A DNA stretch of 50,268 nt from Pseudomonadota bacterium (GTDB taxonomy: Bacteria; Pseudomonadota; Gammaproteobacteria; Burkholderiales; Burkholderiaceae_C): positions 1-50,268 of the forward strand of contig JAFEDY010000049.1 of assembly GCA_018241405.1 (NCBI GenBank). The letters are read 5' to 3'. This document shows, one piece after another, positions 17,667 through 27,727 of this stretch (position 1 is its first letter; each line of letters starts with the position of its first letter). Both the position numbers and the translations under genes were made by a program. The notes below the pieces were generated by a model. The model saw nothing but the letters and a program-made list of their open reading frames with translations. It was not told the origin of the DNA and made no database searches.

Positions 17667-18596
17667 TCAGGCACGGTCGGCCACGCGCTCGCCCAGCAGG
17701 CCCGAGGGGCGCAGCGTGAGGATGATGATGAGCACGATGAACGCAAAGATGTCGGTGTAGTTGCTGCCCAGCACGCCGCCGGTGAATTCGCCGATGTAGC
17801 CCGAGCCTATGGATTCGATGAGGCCCAGCAGGATGCCGCCCACCACGGCGCCGGCCAGGTTGCCGATGCCGCCGAACACCGCCGCCGTGAAGGCCTTGAG
17901 GCCCGGCAGAAAGCCCATGGTGTGCTGCGCCGTTCCGTAGTTGGAGGCGTACATGATGCCGGCAATGGCCGCCAGCACCGCGCCGATGATGAAGGTGGCC
18001 GAGATCACCATGTCCGGCTTGACACCCATGAGCGCGGCCACGCGCGGGTTCTCTGCCGTGGCACGCATGGCGCGGCCCAGGCGCGTGTAGCTCACCAGGT
18101 AGACCATGGAGGCCAACGCCAGCACCGTCACCGCCAGGATCAGCACCTGGGTGGAGGTGATGACCGCGCCGCCGATCTGGAAGGGTGTGGCCGGCAGCAA
18201 CGTGGGATAAGGCTTGTAGTTAGGCTTCCAGATGATCATGGCCAGCGTCTGCAGCAGCAGCGACATGCCGATGGCGGTGATCAGGGGCGCCAGGCGCGGG
18301 CTGCTGCGCAGGCGCTTGTAGGCGATTTTTTCGATGGAGTAGTTCAGCGCCGCCGCCACCACGCAGGCGATCAGCGTGGCCAGCAGCAGAATGAGCCAGC
18401 CGGGCGTACCGGGCATGGCGTCCTGCATGAGGCCTATGCAGCTCCAGCTGGTCAGTGCCCCGATCATGAGCACTTCCCCGTGGGCGAAGTTGATGAGCTG
18501 GATGATGCCGTACACCATGGTATAGCCCAGGGCTATCAAGGCGTACATGCTGCCCAGGACCAGACCGTTGATGATCTGTTGCAGCAAAATGTCCAT
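17667..18596 (-). CDS. livH: Branched-chain amino acid ABC transporter permease LivH
   Basis: 309 residues, the other membrane half of the Liv transporter. MDILLQQIINGLVLGSMYAL and GIIQLINFAHGEVLMIGA are standard LivH sequence, and the EAA-like loop reads LGRAMRATAENPRVAALMGV. ATG 18596 was chosen by family alignment; the open frame continues upstream to 18785 across the rarA terminator. First gene of livHMGF. Substrate preference (leucine-type amino acids, amides, urea) cannot be assigned. Confidence 0.95.
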   Translation of the reverse strand: MDILLQQIINGLVLGSMYALIALGYTMVYGIIQLINFAHGEVLMIGALTSWSCIGLMQDAMPGTPGWLILLLATLIACVVAAALNYSIEKIAYKRLRSSPRLAPLITAIGMSLLLQTLAMIIWKPNYKPYPTLLPATPFQIGGAVITSTQVLILAVTVLALASMVYLVSYTRLGRAMRATAENPRVAALMGVKPDMVISATFIIGAVLAAIAGIMYASNYGTAQHTMGFLPGLKAFTAAVFGGIGNLAGAVVGGILLGLIESIGSGYIGEFTGGVLGSNYTDIFAFIVLIIILTLRPSGLLGERVADRA

Positions 18597-18678
18597 AGAA
18601 GAAAGTCCTTTGTGTAGACCGGCTTGAGAGCAGGTACCGCCAATCGGTACAGCCTTGTGGGCCCGTCTGCCATTTAGC

Positions 18679-18712
18679 AAAAAACCCGCGAGGCAAGGGT
18701 TTGCGCGGGTTT
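18679..18712 (-). terminator. Rho-independent terminator downstream of rarA
   Basis: On the minus strand AAACCCGCG pairs with CGCGGGTTT (loop of 13) and TTTTTT follows. It lies 130 bases past the rarA stop and 83 bases before the livH ATG, so livH needs a promoter in that short gap or read-through. On the plus strand no T-run follows. Confidence 0.8.
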
Positions 18713-18807
18713 GGGTGCGGGATTTTGTCACGAGATATGGCGGCGCCCATGGTTCGGCAGGGCGGTGTTTTCCCTGGTTTTGCAATGTACCGGCCCTTTT
18801 TTTCGCC

Positions 18808-18842
18808 GGTCGTCACAGGCGACGACAGACGACGACAGGCGT
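18808..18842. repeat. GTCGTC-rich short direct repeats after rarA
   Basis: The sequence just past the rarA stop contains three close copies of CGACGACAG-type units (plus strand). They have no coding role that I can see. Confidence 0.5.
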
Positions 18843-20155
18843 CACTCTTGCGTTCCAGGGGGAGCTGCCGCTGCGTTGCGCGCACGCAACTCTTGGAGTT
18901 TCTGGCCGATCTTGATCTCCAGCCCGCGCGCCACGGGCGCATAAAAGCCCGGCGGCCCCATGCCCTCGGGCAGATAGCGCTCGCCGGCGGCAAAGCCGCC
19001 CTCCTCGTCGTGGGCGTAGCGGTAGCCCTTGCCGTAGTCCAGCTCCTTCATCAGCTTGGTGGGCGCGTTGCGCAGGTGCAGGGGCACGGGGCGCGTGCCG
19101 TCCTGCTGCACGAAGGCGCGCGCCTTGTTGTAGGCCTTGTAGCCGGCGTTGCTCTTGGGCGCCACGGCCAGGTAGAGCACGGCCTGGGCCAGCGCCAGCT
19201 CGCCCTCGGGGCTGCCCAGGCGCTCATAGGTCTGCGCGGCCTCGTTGGCGATCTGCATGGCGCGCGGGTCGGCCAGGCCGATGTCCTCCCAGGCCATGCG
19301 GATGATGCGCCGCGCCATGTAGCGCGGGTCGGCCCCGCCGTCGAGCATGCGCACCAGCCAGTACAGCGCGGCGTCGGGGTCGGAGCCGCGCACCGACTTG
19401 TGCAGCGCGCTGATGGTGTCGTAGAACTGCTCGCCGCCCTTGTCGTAGCGGCGCATCTGCTGGCCCAGCACCGAGAGCAGCCAGTCGTCAGTGATGCGGT
19501 CCAACTGCGCCTGCCCGGCCGTGATGGTCAGCGTCTCCAAGGTATTTAGCAGGCGCCTGGCATCGCCATCGGCATAGGCGATGAGGCGTTCAAGCGCTTC
19601 ATCTTCGATAGCTGGAAGCGCTTGCTGCGCCTGGGCCCTTGCCACGATTTGCCTCAACTCGTCGGCCGACAGGGGTTGCAGCACATACACCGTGGCGCGC
19701 GACAGCAGCGCGGAATTCACCTCGAACGACGGGTTCTCCGTGGTCGCGCCGACAAAGGTGAACAGCCCGCTCTCCACATGCGGCAGAAAGGCGTCCTGCT
19801 GGCTCTTGTTGAAGCGGTGCACCTCATCAACGAAGACGATGGTGCCTTGCCGCATCAGGCCGTCGCGCGCGCTCTCGGCCAGCTGCACCGCGTCGCGTAT
19901 GTCCTTGACGCCGCCCAGCACCGCGCTGATGGCGATGAACTGCGCATCGAAGGCCTGCGCCATCAGGCGCGCAATCGTGGTCTTGCCCACGCCCGGCGGC
20001 CCCCAGAAAATGCACGAATGCGGCCGCCCCGACTCGAAGGCCAGGCGCAGCGGCTTGCCCGGCCCCAGCACATGCTGCTGGCCTATGACCTCGGCCAGGC
20101 TGCGCGGGCGCAGGCGCTCGGCCAGCGGTTGGTGGGAGGGGGTGGGTGCGGACAT
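18842..20155 (-). CDS. rarA: Replication-associated recombination protein A (MgsA/Mgs1/WRNIP1 family AAA+ ATPase)
   Basis: A 437-residue clamp-loader-like AAA+ protein acting at stalled replication forks. Walker A GPPGVGKT 52-59, Walker B IVFVDEVH 106-113, sensor [12 protein letters not shown] 136-147, then the helical MgsA oligomerisation domain to the end. ATG 20155 ([17 protein letters not shown]) is preferred; a GTG at 20179 would add eight residues. Residues about 178-190 ([13 protein letters not shown]) are encoded by a mini-repeat copy. It is divergent from the uracil-DNA glycosylase homologue, 63 bases away. Confidence 0.96.
   Translation of the reverse strand: MSAPTPSHQPLAERLRPRSLAEVIGQQHVLGPGKPLRLAFESGRPHSCIFWGPPGVGKTTIARLMAQAFDAQFIAISAVLGGVKDIRDAVQLAESARDGLMRQGTIVFVDEVHRFNKSQQDAFLPHVESGLFTFVGATTENPSFEVNSALLSRATVYVLQPLSADELRQIVARAQAQQALPAIEDEALERLIAYADGDARRLLNTLETLTITAGQAQLDRITDDWLLSVLGQQMRRYDKGGEQFYDTISALHKSVRGSDPDAALYWLVRMLDGGADPRYMARRIIRMAWEDIGLADPRAMQIANEAAQTYERLGSPEGELALAQAVLYLAVAPKSNAGYKAYNKARAFVQQDGTRPVPLHLRNAPTKLMKELDYGKGYRYAHDEEGGFAAGERYLPEGMGPPGFYAPVARGLEIKIGQKLQELRARNAAAAPPGTQE
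19594..19630 (-). repeat. AGCTAT mini-repeat copy inside rarA (sense)
   Basis: On the minus strand GCGCTTCCAGCTATCGAAG is flanked by two AAGCGCTT palindromes. It is read in frame as A-L-P-A-I-E. GCT and GAA codons contrast with the GCC/GAG preference around it. Confidence 0.5.
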
Positions 20156-20218
20156 GCTGCGATCGTAGCCCTTGACCACGGCCCTGCCCGGCTTATCGCG
20201 CGCTTTCTATGATGGCGC

Positions 20219-20872
20219 ATGCCCACCCATCAGGACGACGAAACCCTGGATGCGCTGCTGGCGCGCGTGCGCGCCTGCCGCATCTGCGCCGCCCACCTGC
20301 CGCTGGGGCCGCGCCCGGTGCTGCAGGCGGGCAGCGGCGCACGCATTCTGCTGGCCAGCCAGGCACCGGGACGCAAGGTGCACGCCAGCGGCATCCCCTT
20401 TGACGACGCCAGCGGCGAGCGCCTGCGCGCCTGGCTGGGCGTCACGCCGGCGCAGTTCTACGACCGGCAATGCTTTGCCATCCTGCCCATGGGTTTTTGC
20501 TACCCGGGCAAGGGACGCTCGGGCGACCTGCCGCCGCGCCCCGAATGCGCGCCGGCCTGGCGCGCGCCGCTGCTGGCGCGGCTGCCGCGGCTGCGGCTGA
20601 CGCTGGTGATAGGCCAGTACGCCCTGGCCTGGCATGTGCCGGATGCGCCGCGCAATCTCACCGATGCGGTGCGCGACTGGCGCCGTGACGGTACCCACGA
20701 TGGGCCGCGCACCCTGGTGCTGCCCCACCCCAGCCCGCGCAACAACGGCTGGTTCAAGCGCAATCCGTGGTTCGAGGCCGAGCTGCTGCCGCTGCTGCGC
20801 GCACGCGTGGCCGAGGCGCTGGCCAGGACGTCGCCCACCCAAGGCGGTGGAATTCCGCCTGCGCGGGAATGA
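20219..20872 (+). CDS. Uracil-DNA glycosylase superfamily protein, probable Fe-S type
   Basis: 217 residues. Motif 1-like sequence LASQAPGRKVHASGIPFDD (45-63) and the late LPHPSPRNNGW block, equivalent to the HPS motif, place it in the UDG superfamily, which removes uracil from DNA. Four cysteines, C20 and C23 (ACRIC) and C94 and C110 (16 apart), match the spacing of the [4Fe-4S] ligands in family 4/5 enzymes (family knowledge). The A-P-G-R-K-V version of motif 1 differs from classical family 4 (GEAPG), so the lesion specificity is uncertain. The last eight residues (GGIPPARE) are encoded by a palindromic repeat-like sequence and may be a late addition. Confidence 0.85.
   Translation: MPTHQDDETLDALLARVRACRICAAHLPLGPRPVLQAGSGARILLASQAPGRKVHASGIPFDDASGERLRAWLGVTPAQFYDRQCFAILPMGFCYPGKGRSGDLPPRPECAPAWRAPLLARLPRLRLTLVIGQYALAWHVPDAPRNLTDAVRDWRRDGTHDGPRTLVLPHPSPRNNGWFKRNPWFEAELLPLLRARVAEALARTSPTQGGGIPPARE
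20851..20871. repeat. ATTCC(C)GC-type inverted repeat at the glycosylase gene end
   Basis: ATTCCGCCTGCGCGGGAAT is an imperfect inverted repeat with ATTCC..GCGGGAAT arms. It supplies the TGA stop of the glycosylase gene. It resembles the ATTCCC-n-GGGAAT dispersed repeats known from Neisseria and other beta-proteobacteria (dRS3-like); that link is inference from one copy. Confidence 0.45.
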
Positions 20873-20888
20873 CGCATTAACGGGGCTG

Positions 20889-21521
20889 CTACGGCTTCAG
20901 CACATCCGCGCCCGCGGGCGGCTTGAACTGGAAGGTGCCGGCCGGCAGCTGGGGGTTGACCTGCATGGCCGTGAAGCGGATCTGCGAGCGCTGGCCGAAA
21001 CTGTCCAGGATGTCCAGCGCCGCCAGTTTGTCGCCCTCGAAGCCCACGCGCACGCTCTTGAGCTGACCGCCCTGGGCCTTGGGTGTCGCCTGCACCCACT
21101 GCAGACCGTCCTGCTCGGGCGCGGCCTCCAGCCGATAGTCGGCGCGCAGGGCTGCCAGGTCGGGGGTCGAGGTCAGCAGCGCCGCGGGCGTGCTGCCCAG
21201 GGCCTGAGCCTGGGGGCGTTCGGTCACCTGGTTCAGGTCCACGTCGTACAGCCACAGCGTCTTGCCGTCGGCGACGATGGTCTGCTCGAAGGGCTTTCTG
21301 TAGACGAACTTGAAGCGCCCCGGGCGCTGGAATTCAAAGCTGCCGCTCGACAGCCTGGGCTGCTGCGCCTGGCCGTCCTTCGGTGGCGCGGTCACGGTCT
21401 GCGTGAAGTCGGCCCGGCCGCTGCGTGCCGTGCCCATGAATTGTTCAAGGCTTTTCAGGCCGTCGGCGCTTGCCCATTGGGCGCAAGCAGCTATCAAAAT
21501 TGCAGTGATCGGCTTCTTCAT
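20889..21521 (-). CDS. lolA: Outer-membrane lipoprotein chaperone LolA
   Basis: 210 residues. The signal peptide MKKPITAILIAACAQWASA is followed by the LolA fold: LEQFMGTARSGRADFTQTV, a FEFQRPGRFKFVYRKPFEQTIVADG-type block and KTLWLYDVDLNQVT. It carries lipoproteins from LolCDE to LolB across the periplasm. ATG 21521 has AGGAG 8 bases upstream, overlapping the ftsK stop region; ftsK and lolA are 11 bases apart and co-transcribed, the usual order. Part of the signal peptide is encoded by a mini-repeat with rare codons (TTG ATA GCT GCT). Confidence 0.95.
   Translation of the reverse strand: MKKPITAILIAACAQWASADGLKSLEQFMGTARSGRADFTQTVTAPPKDGQAQQPRLSSGSFEFQRPGRFKFVYRKPFEQTIVADGKTLWLYDVDLNQVTERPQAQALGSTPAALLTSTPDLAALRADYRLEAAPEQDGLQWVQATPKAQGGQLKSVRVGFEGDKLAALDILDSFGQRSQIRFTAMQVNPQLPAGTFQFKPPAGADVLKP
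21481..21507 (+). repeat. AGCTAT mini-repeat copy inside lolA (antisense)
   Basis: GCGCAAGCAGCTATCAAAAT is one of the clearest copies of the short form. On the coding strand it gives the hydrophobic core of the LolA signal peptide (I-L-I-A-A-C-A). Confidence 0.6.
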
Positions 21522-21532
21522 GCCCCGCACTC

Positions 21533-23872
21533 CTACTCCGCGCGTGCGGGCACCAGCACCTCGCGCTGCCCGCTGGTCGTGAGGCCGCTGACCAGGCCGG
21601 CCTTTTCCATGTCTTCCAGGAGCCGCGCCGACCGGTTGTAGCCTATGCGCAGCTTGCGCTGCACGTAGGAAATGCTGGCCTTGCGGTCCTTGAGGACCAC
21701 CTCCACGGCCTGGTCGTACATGGGATCCTTCTCTCCGTCGCCGCCCTCGCTGTCGGCAAAGCCGAAACCGCTGTCCTCGCCGTCTGCGGAGCCGCCTTCG
21801 AGCACGCCTTCGATGTAATCCGGCTCGCCTTGTTCCTTCAGGTAACTGACGACGCGGTGCACCTCGTCGTCGCTGACGAAGGCGCCGTGCACGCGGATCG
21901 GCAGGCCCGTGCCGCTGGCCATGTACAGCATGTCGCCCATGCCCAGCAGGGCCTCGGCGCCCATCTGGTCCAGGATGGTGCGGCTGTCGATCTTGCTGCC
22001 CACCGAAAAGGCGATGCGCGTGGGGATGTTGGCCTTGATCAGGCCGGTGATCACGTCCACGCTGGGGCGCTGCGTGGCCAGGATCAGGTGGATGCCGGCG
22101 GCGCGCGCCTTCTGCGCCAGGCGGGCGATCAGTTCCTCGATCTTCTTGCCCACGACCATCATCAGGTCGGCCAGCTCGTCGATGACGACGACGATGTGCG
22201 GCAGGCGCTCCAGCGGTTCCGGCTGCTCGGGCGTGAGGCTGAAGGGGTTGGGGATGATTTCTTCACGCGCCTTGGCGTCGTCGATCTTCGTGTTGTAGCC
22301 CGCCAGGTTGCGCACGCCCAGTTTGCTCATGAGCTTGTAGCGCCGTTCCATCTCGCCCACGCACCAGTTCAGGCCATGGGCGGCCTGCTTCATGTCGGTG
22401 ACCACGGGGGCGAGCAGGTGCGGAATGCCCTCGTAGACACTCATCTCCAGCATCTTGGGGTCGATCATCAACAGGCGCACGTCGCGCGCCTCGGCCTTGT
22501 AGAGCAGCGACAGGATCATGGCGTTGATGCCCACCGACTTGCCCGAGCCCGTGGTGCCGGCCACCAGCACATGCGGCATCTTCGCCAGGTCGGCCACCAC
22601 GGGCGCGCCCACGATGTCCTTGCCCAGGCCCATGGTCAGCAGGCTCTTGGCGTCGTGGTAGACCTGCGAGCCCAGGATTTCCGTCAGGCGGATGGTCTGG
22701 CGCTTGGCGTTGGGCAGTTCCAGCGCCATGAAGTTCTTGCCCGGTATGGTCTCGATCACGCGGATGGACACCAGTGACAGCGAACGCGCCAGGTCCTTGG
22801 CCAGGTTCACGATTTGCGAGCCCTTGACGCCCGTGGCCGGCTCGATCTCGTAGCGCGTGATCACCGGGCCGGGGCTGGCGGCCACCACTGTGACCTCCAC
22901 GCCGAAGTCCCTGAGCTTTTTCTCGATCAGGCGGCTGGTCATCTCCAGGGTCTCGGGCGAGACGGTTTCCTGGCGCGCCTGCGCCGCGTCCAGCAAATCC
23001 ACCTGCGGCAGGCGGCTGTCGGGCATATCACTGAACAGCGGCTTCTGGCGCTCCTTGACCACGCGCGTACTCTGCGGCGGGTCGGTGAGCACGGGCTCAA
23101 TGATGTGCACGGGCTGCGGGTGGTGCGCCGCGCTCTCGTGGCGCTCCTCCTGCACCACCTCCTCGCGCTCGCGTGCGGCGCGCTTGCCCACGGCGACATC
23201 CTTGGCCTTTTCGCGCTGCGCGCGGCCCGTCTGCACCAGAGCGTCGATGCGCGCGCCCAGGCGTTCGGCCAGATGTCCCCAGGAAAAGCGGAACACCATC
23301 GCCGCGCCCAGCACCACCAGCACCACGCCGGCCAGGCCCGAGCCCGTGAAGCCCAGCCATTTCACCGCCGCCGGCCCCGTCACATATCCCAGCATGCCGC
23401 CGGCATGGCCGGGCAGCAGGGACTCGAAGCGGTACAGGCGCGACCATTCCAGTGCCGTGCTCGCGGCCATCAGCATGGCCAGGCCAGCCCAGAACATGGC
23501 GCGGTGCAGCCAGGGCCCGTGGGCCGATGCGCCGATGTCGCCGCCGCGCATCCAGCGCGCCAGCGACGATAGCCAGGCGCGCACGCCCGCGGCCACGCAC
23601 CACCACACCGAAAAACCCAGCACGAAATAGCTGCCATCCGCCAGCCAGGCGCCCAGGCGCCCGACCCAGTTGGCCAACGGACGGCCAGCGCCCGCGCCGG
23701 AGGTGGACCAGGCCGCGTCCTGCGCGGAATAGCTCACGAGGGCCAGCAGCCAGAAGACCAGGGCCAGCAGGCCGACGATGAGGGCCAACTCGTGGCCAAA
23801 GCGCGCCGCGGCCGAGCGTGGCGCCGATCGGCCCGCCGCCGAGGCGTTGAGGGTATTGAGGGAATAGGTCAT
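21533..23872 (-). CDS. ftsK: DNA translocase FtsK
   Basis: 779 residues. Four N-terminal membrane spans (about 27-48, 82-101, 125-142, 178-195) anchor it at the septum. A short charged linker (200-310) follows, then the RecA-like motor with Walker A GTTGSGKS 439-446 and Walker [11 protein letters not shown] 561-570. The C-terminal winged-helix gamma domain (about 715-779, [19 protein letters not shown]) reads KOPS sites and activates XerCD at dif. The linker is much shorter than in E. coli FtsK, as in SpoIIIE-like members. ATG 23872 ([11 protein letters not shown]) is preferred to the open frame up to 24007, which lacks family sequence. Confidence 0.96.
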   Translation of the reverse strand: MTYSLNTLNASAAGRSAPRSAAARFGHELALIVGLLALVFWLLALVSYSAQDAAWSTSGAGAGRPLANWVGRLGAWLADGSYFVLGFSVWWCVAAGVRAWLSSLARWMRGGDIGASAHGPWLHRAMFWAGLAMLMAASTALEWSRLYRFESLLPGHAGGMLGYVTGPAAVKWLGFTGSGLAGVVLVVLGAAMVFRFSWGHLAERLGARIDALVQTGRAQREKAKDVAVGKRAAREREEVVQEERHESAAHHPQPVHIIEPVLTDPPQSTRVVKERQKPLFSDMPDSRLPQVDLLDAAQARQETVSPETLEMTSRLIEKKLRDFGVEVTVVAASPGPVITRYEIEPATGVKGSQIVNLAKDLARSLSLVSIRVIETIPGKNFMALELPNAKRQTIRLTEILGSQVYHDAKSLLTMGLGKDIVGAPVVADLAKMPHVLVAGTTGSGKSVGINAMILSLLYKAEARDVRLLMIDPKMLEMSVYEGIPHLLAPVVTDMKQAAHGLNWCVGEMERRYKLMSKLGVRNLAGYNTKIDDAKAREEIIPNPFSLTPEQPEPLERLPHIVVVIDELADLMMVVGKKIEELIARLAQKARAAGIHLILATQRPSVDVITGLIKANIPTRIAFSVGSKIDSRTILDQMGAEALLGMGDMLYMASGTGLPIRVHGAFVSDDEVHRVVSYLKEQGEPDYIEGVLEGGSADGEDSGFGFADSEGGDGEKDPMYDQAVEVVLKDRKASISYVQRKLRIGYNRSARLLEDMEKAGLVSGLTTSGQREVLVPARAE

Positions 23873-24018
23873 GAGATAAGAGCGCGCAAGCTTACCCCAT
23901 GGCGGGCATGCCAAAGCCCGCGCCCAAGGGCTGCCGGCGCCGGCATGCACCCACCGGCCCGCCGTGATTCGGCGCTTCTTACAATGGCCGCGCTGAAAGC
24001 CTTCCATAGTCGCAATAA

Positions 24019-24996
<978 letters not shown>

Positions 24997-25012
24997 ACTT
25001 TTAATGTCGCGC

Positions 25013-25018
25013 TATAAT
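25013..25018 (+). promoter_or_regulatory. Candidate -10 box for rpmB-rpmG
   Basis: A perfect TATAAT lies 17 bases past the trxB stop and 124 bases before the rpmB start. No convincing -35 hexamer is present at the right distance, so the call rests on the -10 alone. Confidence 0.4.
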
Positions 25019-25141
25019 GCGCGGCTTTGCTGAATTCGGGCCTTCCCGAACCACAGCCGGGTTACCGCCACCCGATTCAACTGGCGAGGTGAGGCTGCCA
25101 GCCGCCAGGGCCAGCAGCCGTGCAACTACCGGAGTGTCCAC

Positions 25142-25375
25142 ATGGCACGCGTATGTGAAGTTACGGGCAAGAAGCCCATGGTGGGAAACAACGTTTCCCA
25201 CGCCAACAACAAGACCAAGCGTCGTTTCCTGCCCAACCTGCAGTACCGCCGTTTCTGGGTGGAGAGCGAGAACCGCTGGGTGCGCCTGCGTGTTTCCAGC
25301 GCCGCCCTGCGTCTGATCGACAAGAACGGCATCGACTCCGTGCTCGCAGACATGCGCGCCCGTGGCCAAGCCTGA
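25142..25375 (+). CDS. rpmB: 50S ribosomal protein L28
   Basis: 77 residues starting [23 protein letters not shown], the standard L28 sequence; a component of the 50S subunit close to the E site. It lies 20 bases before rpmG in the usual rpmB-rpmG pair. Confidence 0.98.
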   Translation: MARVCEVTGKKPMVGNNVSHANNKTKRRFLPNLQYRRFWVESENRWVRLRVSSAALRLIDKNGIDSVLADMRARGQA

Positions 25376-25395
25376 TTCACTGAAGGAGAACCACC

Positions 25396-25566
25396 ATGGC
25401 TGCTAAAGGCGGACGCGAAAAGATCAAGCTGGTTTCCACGGCTGAAACCGGTCACTTCTACACCACCACCAAGAACAAGAAGACGATGCCCGAGAAGATG
25501 AGCATCATCAAGTTCGACCCCAAGGCTCGCAAGCATGTCGAGTACAAGGAAGCGAAGCTGAAGTAA
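25396..25566 (+). CDS. rpmG: 50S ribosomal protein L33
   Basis: 56 residues, found by reading the frame directly because it is short. It begins [20 protein letters not shown] and ends [23 protein letters not shown] precedes the ATG. The zinc-binding Cys pairs of the C+ form are absent, so this is the zinc-independent C- type. A terminator follows about 90 bases later. Confidence 0.97.
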   Translation: MAAKGGREKIKLVSTAETGHFYTTTKNKKTMPEKMSIIKFDPKARKHVEYKEAKLK

Positions 25567-25658
25567 TCGGCGACGAAGCCCTTCCCAAAAAATAAGCCGC
25601 CCGGTTTGCGCCGGCCGGTCAAGGAGATGGCCACACCCATCTCTGTGTTTGCCCTGAG

Positions 25659-25692
25659 CACCCCGGTGACCCACGTTGCCGGGGTGTTTTTC
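25659..25692 (+). terminator. Rho-independent terminator after rpmG
   Basis: CACCCCGG pairs with CCGGGGTG (loop of 12), followed by TTTTT. It lies 92 bases past the rpmG stop and directly in front of the IS110 remnant. Confidence 0.85.
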
Positions 25693-25710
25693 TATGTGCC
25701 GGTGGTCGTC

Positions 25711-25947
25711 ATGGACTCTGTGACATGGGCCGGCATCGACCTGGGCACGCACTCATTTCAGCTGCGCGGCCAGAACCGCAAGGTACTACCGGCTTTTTTT
25801 CGCAAGCAGCTCACCGGGTTTCTCGCCAAGCTTCATCCTTGCCTAGCCGCAATGCAAGCCTGCGCCGGAACCCACTGCTACCTGGCATGCAAGCTCACCG
25901 GCCACAGGGTCAAGCTGAAGTCTCCGCAGTATCTATGCCTCTTCGTC
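25711..25947 (+). pseudogene. IS110-family transposase remnant, N-terminal part
   Basis: An open stretch of 79 codons from ATG 25711 reads like the first fifth of an IS110-family transposase: WAGIDLGTHSFQLRG, then RKQLTGFLAKLHPCLAAMQA, CAGTHCYLACKLTGHRVKLK and SPQYL. Those positions match the usual family pattern (GIDLAKNxFQxHG, then MEACG-SAHHWA, then GHxVKLxxPQ). Only the first Asp of the DEDD site is present and the KNDxxDA block and the C-terminal serine domain are gone. The frame stays open further to the right, but the residues after about 25950 no longer resemble a transposase. The remaining gene-free sequence (25567-25710 and 25948-26082) holds only the rpmG terminator and a possible mini-repeat. 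Confidence 0.75.
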
Positions 25948-26053
25948 ACGGCCTGCAGCAGGGGGCCCCATATTCCAGTTCGCCACTCGGAGGCTGAGCG
26001 CTATTTGCTCTGGACCGAAAGGCCCGTCAAAACACCGCAGATCGATGCGCAAG

Positions 26054-26077
26054 GCGCAGGCTGCTATAAGAATCCAA
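26054..26077 (+). repeat. Possible mini-repeat copy before hpaI end
   Basis: GGCGCAGGCTGCTATAAGAATC resembles the core with a changed AGCTAT (TGCTAT). It is a weak member, lying between the IS110 remnant and the hpaI stop. Confidence 0.3.
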
Positions 26078-26082
26078 GCACG

Positions 26083-26877
26083 TCAATACGCTGCGCCGGA
26101 CGCGCCGGCGCCCTGCTTGAAGCGTCCAGCAAGGTTGCTGGCAGCGCCGCGCAGCAGCAGGGTATCGACGCCAACGAGCATGAAGCTCGCTCCCAGTGCC
26201 TGGTAGCTGGCCGCAAGGACGGGGTCGGCGGTGAACACGCCGGCAGCCTTGCCACAGGCGCGGATGCGCGTCAGGGCCTGCTCGACCGCTGTGCGCACCT
26301 CGGGGTGGCCGGGCTGGCCCAGATAGCCCATGGAAGCCGCCAGGTCAGCCGGCCCGATAAACACACCATCGACACCGGGCACGGCGGCGATTTGCTCCAG
26401 TTGCGCCAGGCCTTCAACGGATTCGACCTGCACAATCAGGCTGACCTCGCTGTCGGCATGCTGGAAGTAGTCGCCCACACCATTCCAATGCGCGGCGCGC
26501 GCCATGGCCGTGCCTACACCCCGCACACCCTGCGGCGGGTAATGCATCGCGCGCACCAGCGCGTGGGCCTGCTCGGCGGTGGCGACCATGGGCACCATCA
26601 GGGTTTGCACGCCGCCATCGAGCAGTTGCTTGATGCGCGCCGCATCGTGGTCGGGCGTTCGCACCACCACATGCTCGGCGTGGGCCGCCAATGCCTGCAG
26701 CTGTGCCAGGATGGAACGCAGGTCATTGGGCCCATGCTCGCCGTCGATCAGCAGCCAGTCATAGCCGCAACCGGCCAGGACCTCAGCACTCCAGGCATGG
26801 CCCAGCCCGAGAAACAAGCCGATCTGGGTCCGCCCTTCGGCCAGTGCGCGTTTGAAGGCATTCAAAGGCATTCGCAT
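26083..26877 (-). CDS. hpaI: 4-hydroxy-2-oxo-heptane-1,7-dioate aldolase
   Basis: 264 residues, class II pyruvate aldolase that splits 4-hydroxy-2-oxo-heptanedioate into pyruvate and succinate semialdehyde, the last hpa step. Catalytic and metal residues fit the family with a constant offset of three from E. coli HpaI: H48 (GEHG), R73, E152 (VQVES) and D178 (GPADLA). ATG 26877 has AGGAG 7 bases upstream, so the open frame to 26955 is not used. It is the last gene of the operon, 16 bases after hpaH. Confidence 0.94.
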   Translation of the reverse strand: MRMPLNAFKRALAEGRTQIGLFLGLGHAWSAEVLAGCGYDWLLIDGEHGPNDLRSILAQLQALAAHAEHVVVRTPDHDAARIKQLLDGGVQTLMVPMVATAEQAHALVRAMHYPPQGVRGVGTAMARAAHWNGVGDYFQHADSEVSLIVQVESVEGLAQLEQIAAVPGVDGVFIGPADLAASMGYLGQPGHPEVRTAVEQALTRIRACGKAAGVFTADPVLAASYQALGASFMLVGVDTLLLRGAASNLAGRFKQGAGASGAAY

Positions 26878-26893
26878 GACAAGCTCCTGGGGC

Positions 26894-27697
26894 TTACACG
26901 AAGTGGCAGGTGATGTTGCCCAGCGGGCCATAGTCGGCATGGATGCTGTCGCCACGCGCCACCGGCACCGGGCGCGTGAACGAACCGGACAGGATGATCT
27001 GGCCCGGCTTCAGGGCCACGCCATGGGGGGCGAGTTTCCTGCAAAGCCAGACGATTCCGTTGGCCGGGTGGTTGAGCACCCCGGCGGCGACGCCGGTTTC
27101 CTCGATGGTGCCGTTGCGATACAACAGAGCGGCAGCCCAGCGCAGATCGATGTCCAGCGGCTTGATCGGCCTGCCACCAAGCACGATGCCGACGTTGGCG
27201 GCGTTGTCGGAGATGGTGTCCATGACTTTGCGCGGGCGTCGGCTTTCAGGGTCGATGCGATGGCAGCGCGCGTCGATGATCTCCAGCGCCGGGGTAACGT
27301 AGTCAGTGGCCGACAGGACATCGAAAACGGTCACTTGCTCGCCATGCAGGCGCTGCTTGAGGATGAAGGCCAGCTCGACCTCGACCATTGGGGAGATGAA
27401 GCGGCTGCTGTCGATGCGGCTGGCGTCGGCATAGAGCATTTCATCGAGCAGGGTGCCAAAATCAGGCTCGTTGATTTGCGAGGACTGCTGCATGGCGCGC
27501 GAAGTCAGGCCGATCTTGTGGCCGACGATTTTCTGCCCCTCGCCGAGCTTGAGCTGCACCCAGGCGCGCTGAATGGCGTAGGCATCCTCTATGGTCATCT
27601 CCGGGTGGTCGAGCGAAACCTGGCGCGTTGGCTGGCGCTGTTTTTCGGCCTGGTGCAGGCGCTGGGCGGCGGCGGCGATGAGGTCGGGGCTGAGCAT
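26894..27697 (-). CDS. hpaH: 2-oxo-hept-4-ene-1,7-dioate hydratase
   Basis: 267 residues, the family length. It belongs to the fumarylacetoacetase-like hydratases (with MhpD and DmpE) and adds water to 2-oxohept-4-ene-1,7-dioate in a Mg-dependent reaction. The central stretch ISPMVEVELAFILKQ contains the metal-ligand E-x-E, and VVAATD-type sequence (DVLSATDYVTPALEIIDAR) follows. AAGGA lies 6 bases before the ATG. Neighbours hpaF (30 bases upstream) and hpaI support the role. Confidence 0.94.
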   Translation of the reverse strand: MLSPDLIAAAAQRLHQAEKQRQPTRQVSLDHPEMTIEDAYAIQRAWVQLKLGEGQKIVGHKIGLTSRAMQQSSQINEPDFGTLLDEMLYADASRIDSSRFISPMVEVELAFILKQRLHGEQVTVFDVLSATDYVTPALEIIDARCHRIDPESRRPRKVMDTISDNAANVGIVLGGRPIKPLDIDLRWAAALLYRNGTIEETGVAAGVLNHPANGIVWLCRKLAPHGVALKPGQIILSGSFTRPVPVARGDSIHADYGPLGNITCHFV

Positions 27698-27727
27698 GTC
27701 GTTCCTTGGCTGGTGTTCGATTTCTGA

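Noticed and set aside
18784..18810. ACCGGC-n-GCCGGT inverted repeat with a T-rich loop, considered as a terminator
   Set aside because: The T-run is in the loop, not after the stem; the real terminator of this space is at 18679-18712.
25948..26082. Continuation of the IS110 transposase frame
   Set aside because: The frame is open but the residues no longer follow the family pattern, so the pseudogene was ended at 25947.
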